A DNA stretch of 64,000 nt from Rhodanobacter sp. C05 (GTDB lineage: Bacteria; Pseudomonadota; Gammaproteobacteria; Xanthomonadales; Rhodanobacteraceae): NCBI RefSeq assembly GCF_002001165.1, contig NZ_MUNQ01000005.1, positions 62,001-126,000 of the forward strand, read 5' to 3'. Under the pieces are notes generated by a model. The model saw only the letters and a program-made list of their open reading frames with translations, was not told the origin of the DNA and searched no databases. Shown in pieces: positions 1-12,614 of the stretch (its first letter is position 1; each line of letters begins with the position of its first letter). A program made the position numbers and the translations under genes.

Positions 1-437
1 ACCGGATCGGCATCTCCGCGACCCTCGGTGCTGATCAGACTGCCGTCCACGCCATGGCCGACCAGATAGTCGCGCACCGCATTGGCGCGCTTCAGCGAAA
101 GATCGTTGTTGTCGGCCCGGTTGCCGATGCGGTCGGTGTAGCCAACCAGGCTCACCGAACGGATCCTGCCGGTATCACGCAGTTCGTCCACCAGCCGGTC
201 CAGCTGACTGCGGCCACGGTTGGTCAGGCTGTCGATGTCGGACCTGCCGAAGGCGAACAACGCATCCGCCGACAGCCTCTCGTGCCTGCTCTCGACCATC
301 GGTGGTGCCGGTGCTGGCGGTGGTGCCGGCATTACCACCATCGGTCTGGCCACCATGCCTGGACACTGACAACCGGCCAACGACAGCACGGCCATGCCAG
401 CCACCGTGATCGCGCCCATACGGATCGTCTTGTTCAT
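1..437 (-). CDS. OmpA-family outer-membrane lipoprotein (C-terminus off the left edge)
   Basis: The ATG lies at 437 with a GGAGG ribosome-binding site about 8 bases upstream. The gene runs leftward without a stop, so at least 145 residues are visible and the C-terminus is missing. The N-terminus is a lipoprotein signal: a positive start, a hydrophobic stretch and a lipobox LAGC with the acylated Cys near residue 23. A proline/alanine-rich linker follows. The rest is an OmpA/MotB peptidoglycan-binding domain: the region with SLVGYTDRIG and the run NDLSLKRANAVRDYL are typical. Proteins of this family sit in the outer membrane and bind peptidoglycan non-covalently (family knowledge). It could be Pal-like, but there is no tol cluster in view. 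Confidence 0.9.
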   Translation of the reverse strand, partial: MNKTIRMGAITVAGMAVLSLAGCQCPGMVARPMVVMPAPPPAPAPPMVESRHERLSADALFAFGRSDIDSLTNRGRSQLDRLVDELRDTGRIRSVSLVGYTDRIGNRADNNDLSLKRANAVRDYLVGHGVDGSLISTEGRGDADP

Positions 438-704
438 AGTCACCGTCCTCCAAGTGCTCGGATGCTCTGTAGGAAACGCTGGCGACAGCCATGGAGCCCG
501 CATGATCCCGTCAGTGCGCGGAGAGACCATGTGGGTACGCCGTGTGCGACGCCATCTGCAACCATGCCACGGCCCCCATGACGGGCAGATAACTCCCGAA
601 GAGCCCGTCACGAGGAAAGTTTTCGGGACCGCAGCGTATGTCTGCAAGGCGTCTCTCTCCGGCCACTGCTAAGCTGGATTTTGTGTACCAGCCTGGCTGG
701 CCCC

Positions 705-2315
705 ATGCCTTCAAAAGACATTGCGTTCCATCACCCCGTGGCGTTCTGGCTGGGCTGCGCCGCCGTGATCGCGGGCGTGCTGGCGCACCTGCCGATGCTG
801 GCGATGGCCGCGCCGATGCATTACCACCTTGCCGGCATGCCGATGGACAACATGATGCGGGTTGGCATGGCGCTGGTCCCGTTCGGCGTATTGCTGGCCG
901 GTTATGGCCTGATGCCGCGGATGGAACAGATGCGGCGCACACTGCACGCCGACCGCAGTCCGCTGCCGTTTCATATCGCCGACGGCGTACCGCTCAATCG
1001 CGAGCACTGGAAGCTGGTGACCGTGCTGACCATCGCGCTGGCGGTGGACGTGATGAAGCCGGCAACGATCGGCTTCGTGATGCCGGGCATGTCGGCTGAA
1101 TACGGGATCAGCACCTCGACCGGCGGCCTGCTGGCGCTGTCGGCGCTGACGGGTACGACGGTCGGCTCGGTCGTGTGGGGCCGGCTCGGCGATCTGTTTG
1201 GCCGTCGCTCCACCATCCTGCTGTCGGCACTGATGTTCATGGGTACCTCGATCTGTGGCGCGATGCCTGCATTCGGCTGGAACCTGCTGATGTGTTTCAT
1301 GATGGGTGCCGCCGCCGGCGGCATGCTGCCAATCACGTTCACCCTGATGGCCGAGACCATTCCAACTGCACATCGCGGCTGGCTGCTGGTGGCACTGGGC
1401 GGCATCGGCACCTCGGCGGGTTACCTGCTGGCCTCGGGCGCAGCAACGCTGTTCGAGCCGACCTACAGCTGGCGCGCATTGTGGCTGCTCAACCTGCCCA
1501 CCGGCGCGTTGATCGTCCTTCTCAACCGCTACATTCCCGAATCACCGCGCTTTCTTGCCCTGGCCGGCCTGGAGGATCAGGCACGCGCGGTGCTGCAGAA
1601 ATTTTCGGGCGGTGCCGTGCCGATGATTCCGGATGCGCACCACACCCAGGACGCTGCCGGAGCGCAACCGCATGAGCCGGCACGGATCGGCATGCGCCGC
1701 CTTTTGCGTGGTCGGCACGCACCGATCACCTGGGGCTTGATGATGTGCGCGATCGCCTGGGGCCTGGTGAACTTCGGCTTCCTGCTCTGGCTGCCGGCGA
1801 ACCTGGTCAAGCTGGGTATCGATGCACACGCCAGCAGCGCGCTGCTGGCCCGTTCCGCGATCCTCGCGCTGCCTGGCATCGGCATGGTCGTGTGGTTCTA
1901 CCAGCGCTGGAGCAGCATCCGCACGCTGGTACTTTTCATCGGATTGACCGCGCTTGCATTGTTGTTCTTTTTTGCGATCGACCTGACCGATATACGCGTC
2001 GCCTCGATTACCACGGTGGGCACCGTGGCGTTGCTGTTGAGCATCAGCGGGGTGATCGCCACCCTGATTCCCTATGCGGCGGAAATCTATCCGGTGCATC
2101 TACGCAGCAGCGGTGCCGGCCTGATTGCCGGCAGTTCGAAATTCGGCGGCATCCTGGGCGCGGCGCTGGGTGTGCTTGGCCTGTTTGATCATTTCATGCT
2201 GTCGGCCCTGCTGATCGCACTGCCGATGGCCGTGGCCGGCTGGATGCTCGCGCGCGGCGGCATCGAGACGCGCGGTCACGGACTGGAAGCGATCCAGGAC
2301 GCGCTGGCCGAATAG
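705..2315 (+). CDS. MFS transporter, sugar-porter-like
   Basis: The 536-residue product is an inner-membrane major facilitator. Two extra hydrophobic segments (about 14-30 and 51-72) precede the MFS core, which starts near residue 100. The loop 2-3 motif GRLGDLFGRR is at 159-168, and PESPRF after the sixth helix (about 277-282) resembles the sugar-porter signature, so sugars or organic acids are plausible substrates. The specificity cannot be read from sequence. An in-frame TTG at 681 would add 8 residues; I prefer the ATG although neither start has a clear ribosome-binding site. The gene is alone and ends just before a strong hairpin terminator. Confidence 0.85.
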   Translation: MPSKDIAFHHPVAFWLGCAAVIAGVLAHLPMLAMAAPMHYHLAGMPMDNMMRVGMALVPFGVLLAGYGLMPRMEQMRRTLHADRSPLPFHIADGVPLNREHWKLVTVLTIALAVDVMKPATIGFVMPGMSAEYGISTSTGGLLALSALTGTTVGSVVWGRLGDLFGRRSTILLSALMFMGTSICGAMPAFGWNLLMCFMMGAAAGGMLPITFTLMAETIPTAHRGWLLVALGGIGTSAGYLLASGAATLFEPTYSWRALWLLNLPTGALIVLLNRYIPESPRFLALAGLEDQARAVLQKFSGGAVPMIPDAHHTQDAAGAQPHEPARIGMRRLLRGRHAPITWGLMMCAIAWGLVNFGFLLWLPANLVKLGIDAHASSALLARSAILALPGIGMVVWFYQRWSSIRTLVLFIGLTALALLFFFAIDLTDIRVASITTVGTVALLLSISGVIATLIPYAAEIYPVHLRSSGAGLIAGSSKFGGILGAALGVLGLFDHFMLSALLIALPMAVAGWMLARGGIETRGHGLEAIQDALAE

Positions 2316-2322
2316 CGCATAT

Positions 2323-2350
2323 CGAAAAGCCGCCATCCGGCGGCTTTTCG
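2323..2350. terminator. Bidirectional Rho-independent terminator between MFS gene and aceE
   Basis: A perfect 12-bp inverted repeat (CGAAAAGCCGCC / GGCGGCTTTTCG) surrounds a 4-base ATCC loop. The A-rich outer left arm and T-rich outer right arm give U-tracts on both strands. It lies between the convergent MFS gene (stop at 2315) and aceE (stop at 2391), so it probably serves both. Confidence 0.9.
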
Positions 2351-2390
2351 AATCGGCTTGGCATGTGCCCGAACGACGGGCTCGCAGACT

Positions 2391-5084
2391 TCAAACCGTC
2401 TGCGGATTCGGCTTGTCCGGATCGAGCTTGTATTCCTTGATCGCGCGGCTGACGTCCTTGGCGTTGACCTTGCCATCCTTCGCCAGCGCGGCCAGCGCAG
2501 CATGCGCGATCCAGTAGCGATCGACCTCGAAGAACTCGCGCAGGTGCGCACGCGTGTCCGAACGACCGAAGCCATCGGTGCCCAGCACCGTATAGCGCAT
2601 GCCATCGGGCATGAACGCGCGAATCTGGTCGGCGAATTCGCGCACGTAGTCGGTGGCGGCGATCGCCGGACCCTGACGACCGTCGAGCAGACCGGTGACA
2701 TATGGCACGCGCTGTTCGGCTTCCGGATGCAAACGATTCCAGCGCTCGGCATCGAAGCCATCGCGACGCAGCTCGATGAAGCTGGGGCACGACCAGATGT
2801 CGGACTTCACGCCGAAATCCTTCTCCAGCAGTTCGGCTGCCGCGATCACTTCGCGCAGGATCGTGCCCGAACCGAGCAGCTGCACGCGCGGCTCGCCCTT
2901 CTTCGGCTTGCCGCCATCCTTGAACAAATACATGCCCTTGATGATGCCGTCCTCGACACCTTGCGGCAGGTCGGGATGGCTGTAGTTCTCGTTCATCACG
3001 GTGATGTAGTAGTAGATGTCCTCCTGCTCCTGCATCATCCGGCGCGTGCCGTCCTGCAGGACTACCGCGACCTCATAGGAGAACGTGGGGTCATACGACT
3101 TCACGTTCGGGATCGTGCCGGACATCAGGTGCGAATGGCCGTCCTCGTGCTGCAGACCCTCGCCATTGAGCGTGGTGCGACCGGCGGTACCGCCGATCAG
3201 GAAGCCGCGCGAGCGCATGTCGCCAGCAGCCCAGCACAGGTCGCCGATGCGCTGGAAGCCGAACATCGAGTAGTAGATGAAGAACGGCAGCATCGCCTGG
3301 TTGCTGATGCTGTAGCTGGTAGCTGCAGCCATCCAAGAGGCCATGCCGCCGGCTTCGCTGATGCCCTGCTGCAGCACCTGGCCCTTCTGGTCCTCGCGGT
3401 AGTACAGCAGCTGGTCGGAATCCTGCGGCTTGTACTTCTGGCCGAACGGCGCATAGATGCCGATCTGGCGGAACATGCCTTCCATGCCGAACGTGCGCGC
3501 CTCGTCGGCGACGATCGGCACCACGCGCTCGCCCAGCTGCTTGTCGCGCAGCAGCAGGTTGATGCCTCGCACCAGCGCCATCGTGGTCGAGATCTCACGC
3601 TCGCCGGTGCCTTTGGTGATCTGCTCGAACGCAGCCAGCTCCGGCGTCTTCAGCTTCGCCTCGGCCTTGCGCCGGCGCTGCGGCAGGAAGCCGCCGAGCG
3701 CCTGGCGTCGCTCCAGCATGTACTGCACTTCCGGCGAATCCTTGCCCGGGTTGTAATACGGCACATCCTTGAGCTTGTCGTCGCTGATCGGAATCTGGAA
3801 ACGATCGCGGAAATGCCGCACCGCCTCCTCGTCCAGCTTCTTCTGCTGGTGGGTCGGGTTCTGCGACTCGCCGGCTGCGCCCATGCCGTAACCCTTCACG
3901 GTCTTGGCCAGGATCACCGTCGGCATGCCCTTGGTGTTCGAGGCCGCGTGGTAGGCCGCATAGACCTTGTGCGGATCGTGACCACCGCGATTCAGCCGCC
4001 AGATGTCGTCGTCACTCAAGTTGGCGACCATCTCGCGCGTCTCCGGATACTTGCCGAAGAAATGCTCGCGCGTGTACGCGCCGCCGAACGCCTTGCACGC
4101 CTGGTATTCGCCATCCAGCGTTTCCATCATCAGCTTGCGCAGCACGCCCTTGGTGTCGCGTGCGAGGAGCGGATCCCAGTAGCTGCCCCAGACCAGCTTG
4201 AGCGCATTCCAGCCGGCACCACGGAACACGCCTTCCAGCTCCTGGATGATCTTGCCGTTGCCACGGACCGGGCCGTCCAGACGCTGCAGGTTGCAGTTGA
4301 TCACGAAGATCAGGTTGTCCAGGCCTTCGCGACCAGCCAGCGAGATCGCACCGAGCGACTCCGGCTCGTCCGTCTCGCCGTCGCCGAGGAAGCACCAGAT
4401 CTTGCGGTCGCTCTTTGGCACCAGACCGCGATGTTCCAGGTACTTGAAGAACTGCGCCTGGTAGATCGCCTGGATCGGGCCCAGGCCCATCGATACCGTC
4501 GGCACCTGCCAGTAATCCGGCATCAGCCACGGATGCGGATACGACGACAATGCGCGACCCTTGCCGACCACTTCCATGCGGAACAGGTCGAGTTGATCCT
4601 CGGCCAGACGGCCTTCGAGGAACGAGCGCGCGTAGATGCCGGGGCTGGAATGACCCTGATGGAATACCAGGTCACCGGGATGGTCGGCGCTCGGCGCTCG
4701 CCAGAAATGGTTGAAGCCGACGTCGTACAGCGTGGCGCTCGAAGCGAAGCTCGCAATGTGGCCGCCCAGTTCGCCTGGCTTGCGATTCGCGCGCACCACC
4801 ATCGCCATCGCGTTCCAGCGGATCAGCGTGCGGATGCGCCATTCCATCGCGGCATCGCCGGGCATCTTCGCCTCGTTGCCGGGCGCGATGCTGTTGACGT
4901 ATTCGGTAGTCGGGTCGAATGGCAGGTAACCACCGGAACGACGGGTGGTATCCACCATCCGCTCCAGCAGGAAGTGCGCGCGCTCGGTACCGTCGTGCTG
5001 GATCACCGCGTCGAGCGAATCCATCCACTCCCGGGTTTCGGTAGGGTCGATGTCCTGGTTGAGGATATCGTCGAGCTGATCCAT
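2391..5084 (-). CDS. aceE: Pyruvate dehydrogenase E1 component, homodimeric type
   Basis: The enzyme decarboxylates pyruvate with thiamine diphosphate and passes the acetyl group to the E2 lipoyl domain of the pyruvate dehydrogenase complex. The 897-residue length matches the alpha2-type AceE family (about 890). The ThDP/Mg motif GDGETDEPES lies near residue 235, with the downstream NCN. The start MDQLDDIL is chosen because GGAG stands 8 bases before this ATG; an upstream in-frame extension of 71 codons lacks family similarity. No aceF or lpd follows: the gene ends at a terminator, so E1 is separated from E2/E3. The gene lies 175 bases downstream of maeB, on the same strand. Confidence 0.97.
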   Translation of the reverse strand: MDQLDDILNQDIDPTETREWMDSLDAVIQHDGTERAHFLLERMVDTTRRSGGYLPFDPTTEYVNSIAPGNEAKMPGDAAMEWRIRTLIRWNAMAMVVRANRKPGELGGHIASFASSATLYDVGFNHFWRAPSADHPGDLVFHQGHSSPGIYARSFLEGRLAEDQLDLFRMEVVGKGRALSSYPHPWLMPDYWQVPTVSMGLGPIQAIYQAQFFKYLEHRGLVPKSDRKIWCFLGDGETDEPESLGAISLAGREGLDNLIFVINCNLQRLDGPVRGNGKIIQELEGVFRGAGWNALKLVWGSYWDPLLARDTKGVLRKLMMETLDGEYQACKAFGGAYTREHFFGKYPETREMVANLSDDDIWRLNRGGHDPHKVYAAYHAASNTKGMPTVILAKTVKGYGMGAAGESQNPTHQQKKLDEEAVRHFRDRFQIPISDDKLKDVPYYNPGKDSPEVQYMLERRQALGGFLPQRRRKAEAKLKTPELAAFEQITKGTGEREISTTMALVRGINLLLRDKQLGERVVPIVADEARTFGMEGMFRQIGIYAPFGQKYKPQDSDQLLYYREDQKGQVLQQGISEAGGMASWMAAATSYSISNQAMLPFFIYYSMFGFQRIGDLCWAAGDMRSRGFLIGGTAGRTTLNGEGLQHEDGHSHLMSGTIPNVKSYDPTFSYEVAVVLQDGTRRMMQEQEDIYYYITVMNENYSHPDLPQGVEDGIIKGMYLFKDGGKPKKGEPRVQLLGSGTILREVIAAAELLEKDFGVKSDIWSCPSFIELRRDGFDAERWNRLHPEAEQRVPYVTGLLDGRQGPAIAATDYVREFADQIRAFMPDGMRYTVLGTDGFGRSDTRAHLREFFEVDRYWIAHAALAALAKDGKVNAKDVSRAIKEYKLDPDKPNPQTV

Positions 5085-5259
5085 GAAGATTCTCCGCGGC
5101 ACCATTGCGGCGCCTGACTTGAGTGGGGCACCCGCCACCGGGGATTGCGACGGGTCAGCCCTTGAGTTTAGCCGCCGCAGCGCACCGGAGCCACCGGATG
5201 TCCATGCGCCCGCGCACGGCGGGAATGCCACGCCGCCATGCACGGCGCGGCAGAAGCTG

Positions 5260-7548
<2,289 letters not shown>

Positions 7549-7584
7549 GGGTGCGTTTTTATTGGGGGAGGGGCGGCGCCCGCA

Positions 7585-7604
7585 ACAGGCGGCTGACCGC
7601 CTGT
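7585..7604. other. Perfect 20-base palindrome upstream of maeB
   Basis: ACAGGCGG, a CTGA loop and CCGCCTGT form an 8-bp stem located 37 bases before the maeB ATG. It falls inside the doubtful 3' extension of the QEGLA frame. There is no T-run, so it is not a canonical intrinsic terminator. It could be an mRNA processing or stabilising structure, or an operator. Confidence 0.55.
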
Positions 7605-8947
7605 GATGTTAGCACCGGGGCGACCCAAACCGGTTCGCTCGCAGCGTGGCAACACCCCACACTGGACGCTCTGCAGCAGCTCGTCGCCGTGCACACGGTT
7701 CATGTGGATGCCGTTGATGAAGACCGAGAAAGCCAGCTTTCCGGCCAGCCCGTGCACATGCTGCATCCATGGCGGCAGCCAGCGTGGCGGCACGATGGCG
7801 CCGGACGCGAAATGCGGCTGCAGCGCAATCACGTCATGCAGGGTCAGCTTGCCGGCAAACAGATGGCGCAGCAGGTCCATCCGCTGCTGCTTGAACGCCC
7901 AGCGGAAGAAGGTATGCACGGTGAGCAGGCCTGACAGGTACACGTTGTCCTTGGCGAACGCCGCACCGCCACCCAGCGGCACACCGCGAAACACCCGCTG
8001 GGCCGAGTGGAAGCTGTCCGCCACGCTCTGCCCGCAGGCGCTGAAGTATTTGTAGACCTCGACGAAATCGGCGCCGTTCAGCGCCATGTCGATCGCCAGG
8101 ATGCGCAGGCTGATGCGCTTGAGTCGGGCGATGTCGATCGCGCCGGACATCAGTTCGGCGAATACGGCCAGGCCTTCCTGGGTCGCGGTGACCCGCGGCG
8201 AGGTACGCGCCAGCGAGGTCAGCAGCGGCTGCTGGCGGCCGTTCAGCGCGGTCAGCGAGTGCACGAAGGCCTCATGCGCCAGAAGCTGATGACGGTCGTA
8301 TTCGCTGAAACGGGTGCCGTCGCGCAGGCGGATGCGAGTGGCCCCCGCTGCCGCCTTCGCGGTCAGCTCGGAATCCACCTCCACCTTGATCATGCCGGCG
8401 CCGAAGAACGCGTCGAGCGTCTTGGCCAGCTCGTCGCGCAAGGTAGTCGCCGGAATGTTCTCGTCGACGTCATCGGCCAGCAGATCCGCGCCCAGCTCGT
8501 CGGACAACTCGACGAAGTAGCGCGCCGCATCGAGATTGCTGCGCTGGCTGCCGGGGATAAGGTCGCCCGGCTTGCCGTACAAGGCGATCGATGGCGCAGT
8601 GACTCCCGCCGTGCCCACTGCCTCCAGCATCTCTGCGGCGATGCGCCACGACTCGGCGGTACGGCGCAGGTAGTCACCCAACGGATCAATGCCCTGCGCG
8701 TCACTGCCACCTGCAGCAGCCTCGATGGCAGCCAGTTCGGCACGCGCCACGGCCAGATCGGGTCGCGTGTAACTGACTTCCGGCAAGGTGAACTGGCCCT
8801 TGCCATAAGCCTCGATCATGCGGCTTTCCAGCGAGGCCGGCCATGCCACCGTCGGCAGGATGTGGATGCCGCGTACTGCAGCCAGCAGGCGCTGGTCGAG
8901 CTCGGCGTAGCGCCGCAGTTCGGGTGGGATGGCGCCAGCGGAGGCAT

Positions 8948-9436
8948 TCATCGCGATGCTCCGCGCAGCGCGTCGACGCGTTCGATCAGCTCGGTGGCGA
9001 TCGGGTCGGGCTTGAATGCCGCCGCGAAGCCGCGCGGACTGGCCGGCGTAAAGGTGAGATTGGGCCCGAAGCGCGAGTCGGTACGCAGCATCACGGTGAT
9101 GCGGCGAGGGTTGGTCATGGTGGTGGCGTTGATGTTCATCACATCGCGCAGCGCGACGCGGATCTGCTGGCCGCGGTTCTTCACTACCAGCCAGTCGCCG
9201 TCCAGCCAGACCTCGTCCATCAGGTCATGCAGCAGCTTGCGGTAGACGATGAACATGATGCCGCCCAGAAACAGTGGCATCAGCACCAGCGGAAAGAGTG
9301 GCGGCGACTGTTCGTTCGCGCGGGCATGGCTCGCCACCCAGAACTGCAAGCCGAAGACGGCCAGCAGGAACCCGATCCACAGCAGCGGAAAGACCCGCTT
9401 GTAGAAGAACGTGGTGGACGACGACAACCGACGCAT
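8948..9436 (-). CDS. Small two-helix membrane protein, function unknown
   Basis: This is a 162-residue protein that I do not recognise. Two hydrophobic helices are visible (about 14-34 and 46-65), separated by a short polar stretch. A soluble C-terminal domain of about 95 residues has alternating hydrophobic strands (WLDGDWLVVKN, IRVALRDV, RITVMLRTD) that look like a PH-type beta domain. Its stop overlaps the start of the QEGLA gene by ATGA, so the two are almost certainly one operon and perhaps one function. Confidence 0.75.
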   Translation of the reverse strand: MRRLSSSTTFFYKRVFPLLWIGFLLAVFGLQFWVASHARANEQSPPLFPLVLMPLFLGGIMFIVYRKLLHDLMDEVWLDGDWLVVKNRGQQIRVALRDVMNINATTMTNPRRITVMLRTDSRFGPNLTFTPASPRGFAAAFKPDPIATELIERVDALRGASR

Positions 9437-9488
9437 GCCTGCACTCCCCAGCGGTGGTGTGGCGATACTAGAACAGACACGCCTCTAA

Positions 9489-10544
9489 TCATTCCCGCTC
9501 GCGCTGTCCGCGATGCCCGTGCGGCCGTTCGCTCGGTCGGCCGCCACGCTGGCGACGCAGGCGCGCCTCCAGCGTCGCCGCCTGCTCCTCGCGCTCGTCA
9601 TGCAGCTTGAGGTAATTGCGCCAGCGGCCGGGTGCCAGTTCGCCGGTATCCAGCGCCACCTGCACCGCGCAACCCGGTTCGCTGCCGTGGCCGCAGTCGG
9701 CGAAACGGCATTGCTCGGCCAGTGCTTCGATATCGGCAAACAGGTCGAGGTTTTCCTCGCCGGTCAGCTTCAGCTCGCGCATGCCGGGCGTGTCGATCAG
9801 GCAGCCACCGCTGGGCAACTGCAGCAGCGCGCGATGGGTGGTGGTGTGGCGGCCTCGGCTGTCATGACTGCGTACTTCGGCAGTAGCCATCGTCGCCGTG
9901 CCAAGCAGGGTGTTGGTCAGCGTGGATTTGCCGGCGCCGGACGAGCCGACCAGTACCGCGCTGTCACCGGGTTGCAGGTACGGCGCCAGTTGCGCCACGC
10001 TGGCTGGATCCTTGCCGTTCAATGCGTGGATCGGCGTGCGGCCGGGCAACCGTGCACGCAATGCCTCGATCTGCTCGGCCGCATCCTCACGGGTATCGAG
10101 TTTGCTCAGCAGCACCACCGGCTGCGCACCGGAATCCTCGGTCAGCGACAGGTAGCGCTCGATTCGCGCCGGATTGAAATCGCCATCCAGCCCGGTCAGC
10201 ACCAGCACGTAGTCGATATTGGTCGCGATCAGCTGGCGTTCGTAACGTTCGCCTGCTGCCGCACGCGACATCACCGTGCGCCGCGGCGCAACCGTGACGA
10301 TATGCGGCGGCGTGCCGCTTTCCACTTCGACGAAATCACCCACCACCGGCCGCTCGACCGGGTCGATGCCACGCTTGAGAAAGCGTCCGTCCGGCTGTGC
10401 CCCGAACAGGGTCTCGCCATCATGCAGTTCGTAGCCGGCACGGTGCTGGGCCACCACCCGTGCCAGCCGCAGGCCGGCGGCAGGCAGCACCTCACCGCGC
10501 CAGCCGATGCGTCGCAGGCGTTCGATCGTTTCGGCATCGCTCAT
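9489..10544 (-). CDS. rsgA: Small ribosomal subunit biogenesis GTPase RsgA
   Basis: RsgA is a circularly permuted GTPase that helps the late maturation of the 30S subunit. The 351-residue protein shows an OB-fold N-terminus (about 15-95), the NIDYVLVLTGLD start of the GTPase domain, the G4-like LLSKLD before G1, the P-loop GSSGAGKST at 200-208 and the switch DTPGMRE, in the permuted order typical of the family. The zinc-binding C-terminal region includes CRFADCGHGSEPGC. Residues after about 330 are Arg-rich. The gene is transcribed away from alaA and is 52 bases upstream of the small membrane gene. Confidence 0.96.
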   Translation of the reverse strand: MSDAETIERLRRIGWRGEVLPAAGLRLARVVAQHRAGYELHDGETLFGAQPDGRFLKRGIDPVERPVVGDFVEVESGTPPHIVTVAPRRTVMSRAAAGERYERQLIATNIDYVLVLTGLDGDFNPARIERYLSLTEDSGAQPVVLLSKLDTREDAAEQIEALRARLPGRTPIHALNGKDPASVAQLAPYLQPGDSAVLVGSSGAGKSTLTNTLLGTATMATAEVRSHDSRGRHTTTHRALLQLPSGGCLIDTPGMRELKLTGEENLDLFADIEALAEQCRFADCGHGSEPGCAVQVALDTGELAPGRWRNYLKLHDEREEQAATLEARLRRQRGGRPSERPHGHRGQRERE

Positions 10545-10713
10545 TCGGGGAAGTCGGTCGGCACGATCTGGCGATTATGCCCTGCCTGGGCATGGCCAGA
10601 CGATGAACCGCCATTTGCCCCGAGGAGCGCTCGCGCTGCACCGCATCACGCTGCTAGCATCGACCTGCCGGCGATGGTGCCGGTGCTTGGACTGTGCTCC
10701 CAGACTTCGAAGG

Positions 10714-11970
10714 ATGCCGGCGTTGACCTCGATCACACCCAGTGCGCACCTGGCGGACGTGCGCTATGAAATCCGCGGTGCGCTGACCCGGCGCGCACGC
10801 GAGCTGGAGGCCGCCGGCCTCGACATCATCAAGCTCAACATCGGCAACCCGGGCCGTTACGGCTTCGAGGCACCGGCGCACCTGCGCGAGGCGATCGCCG
10901 GCCATCTGCACGAGAGCGAGGCTTACGGCCACGAGCAGGGCCTGGAACTCGCCCGCGAAGCGATCGCCGCGCAGCAGCGCGCGCGCGGTGCACGCGACGT
11001 CGAGCCGGAACGCATCTTCATCGGCAACGGCGTCAGCGAGCTGATCGACCTCAGCCTGCGTGCCCTGCTGCAGCCTGGTGATGAAGTGTTGCTGCCCAGC
11101 CCGGACTATCCGCTGTGGAGCGCGGCCACCATCCTCAACGGCGGCCAGCCGCGCTACTACCATTGCCTCGCCCGGCACGACCACCTGCCTGACCCGGACG
11201 AGGTCGAGGCACTGATCACGCCGCGCACGCGCGCCCTGGTACTGATCAACCCGAACAATCCCACCGGGGCGGTGTATCCACGTGCGCTGCTGCAACGACT
11301 GGTCGCCATCGCGGCACGCCACCGGCTGCTGCTGCTTGCCGACGAGATTTACGACGAGATCCTGTACGACGGCGCGAGCTTCCAGCCACTGGCCGAGGTG
11401 GCCGGCGAACTGCCCTGCCTCAGCTTCGGCGGCCTGTCAAAGGTGCATCGTGCCTGTGGCTATCGGGTCGGCTGGATGAGCCTGTCCGGAGATCACGCCC
11501 GCAGCGCGGCCTACCGCGATGCCTTGCAACTGCTCGCCGCCCTGCGGTTGTGCGCCAACGTCACCGCGCAATGGGCCGTGCTGCCGGCCTTGCAGGATGC
11601 GCCGACGATCGGCGCGCTGACCGGCGCCGGCGGTCGCCTGCATGAGGCACGCCGGGTCGTGCAGCAGGGCGTCGCCGCCAGCAAATACCTGGAGCTGGTC
11701 GTCCCGGAAGGTGCGCTGTATGCATTCCCGCAAGTCCGCGCCGACCATTTCCCTGCGTTCGACGACGAGGCTTTCGCCCTGCGCCTGCTGGAGGAGGAAT
11801 CCGTGCTGGTGGTGCCCGGCAGCAGCTTCAACGTGCCGCGCAGCCGACACTTCCGGTTGACCCTGCTGCCTCCGCCGGCGCAGCTGCGCGAGGTGTTCGT
11901 GCGGATCGAACGGGTGCTGGCGCGGATGGCGCGCGAACAGTCGCCGCATTCCGCCGTTGCGGTGGCCTGA
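10714..11970 (+). CDS. alaA: Pyridoxal-phosphate aminotransferase, AlaA-like (glutamate-pyruvate)
   Basis: The 418-residue protein is a fold-type I class I/II aminotransferase and follows E. coli AlaA almost motif by motif: YEIRG near 18, LNIGNPGRYGFEAP, IGNGVSELI, PDYPLWSA, INPNNPTGAVY, DEIYDEILYD, GGLSKVHRACGYRVGW with the Schiff-base Lys at about 243, LRLCANV and PEGALYAFP. It probably makes alanine from pyruvate and glutamate. The ATG at 10714 is chosen because conservation starts just after it; longer in-frame starts exist upstream. A GDSL hydrolase gene follows after 20 bases, probably in the same transcript. Confidence 0.9.
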   Translation: MPALTSITPSAHLADVRYEIRGALTRRARELEAAGLDIIKLNIGNPGRYGFEAPAHLREAIAGHLHESEAYGHEQGLELAREAIAAQQRARGARDVEPERIFIGNGVSELIDLSLRALLQPGDEVLLPSPDYPLWSAATILNGGQPRYYHCLARHDHLPDPDEVEALITPRTRALVLINPNNPTGAVYPRALLQRLVAIAARHRLLLLADEIYDEILYDGASFQPLAEVAGELPCLSFGGLSKVHRACGYRVGWMSLSGDHARSAAYRDALQLLAALRLCANVTAQWAVLPALQDAPTIGALTGAGGRLHEARRVVQQGVAASKYLELVVPEGALYAFPQVRADHFPAFDDEAFALRLLEEESVLVVPGSSFNVPRSRHFRLTLLPPPAQLREVFVRIERVLARMAREQSPHSAVAVA

Positions 11971-11990
11971 GCCATGCCCAGGCTGACCGA

Positions 11991-12614
11991 ATGATGCCGG
12001 CCACTCCGACTCTGCACTATCTCGCCCTCGGCGACTCCTACACCATCGGCGAAGCGGTGGCCGCGGATCAGCGCTGGCCGGCCGTGCTGGTGCAGCGCCT
12101 GCGCCGGGCCGGAGTGGTGATCGACGACCCTCGTATCGTTGCCGTTACCGGCTGGACCACGGACGAACTGGCGCAGGGCATGGACGCGGCATCGCTGACC
12201 TCGTCGTACGACCTGGTCACCCTGCAGATCGGCGTCAACAACCAGTACCGTGGCCGCTCAGCCGGTGAATACCGCAGCCAGTTCGCCAGCTTGCTGGCGC
12301 GTGCAGTCGCGCTGGCCGGCGGCCACGCCGCGCGGGTGGTGGTGGTGTCGATTCCTGACTGGGGTGTCACCCGTTTCGCGCATGAACAGGGTCGCGACCG
12401 TGCACGCATCGCCAGCGAACTGGACGTCTACAACGCGATCGCCCGCGACGAGACTTCACGCGCTGGTGCGCATTTCGTGGACATCACCGGCATTTCGCGC
12501 CAATACCCCGTGCTCGTCGCTGGCGATGGCCTGCATCCCTCGGCGGCGCAGTACAAGTTGTGGGTCGATCGCATCGCACCCACAGTGCAGGCGGCGCTGC
12601 GTCCATCGCGCTGA
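11991..12614 (+). CDS. SGNH/GDSL-family hydrolase
   Basis: The 207-residue product has the block I motif LALGDSYT with the nucleophile Ser at about 16, the oxyanion Asn in GVNNQYRG (block III) and the C-terminal DGLHPS that supplies the catalytic Asp and His. No signal peptide is visible, so it is probably cytoplasmic. Such enzymes hydrolyse acyl esters or acetyl groups from varied substrates, and the substrate is not predictable here. It starts 20 bases after alaA. Confidence 0.88.
   Translation: MMPATPTLHYLALGDSYTIGEAVAADQRWPAVLVQRLRRAGVVIDDPRIVAVTGWTTDELAQGMDAASLTSSYDLVTLQIGVNNQYRGRSAGEYRSQFASLLARAVALAGGHAARVVVVSIPDWGVTRFAHEQGRDRARIASELDVYNAIARDETSRAGAHFVDITGISRQYPVLVAGDGLHPSAAQYKLWVDRIAPTVQAALRPSR

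Noticed and set aside
2358..5117. 919-codon open frame opposite aceE
   Set aside because: It is antiparallel to a gene with full motif support, His/Arg/Ala-rich and without any domain; a GC-rich shadow.
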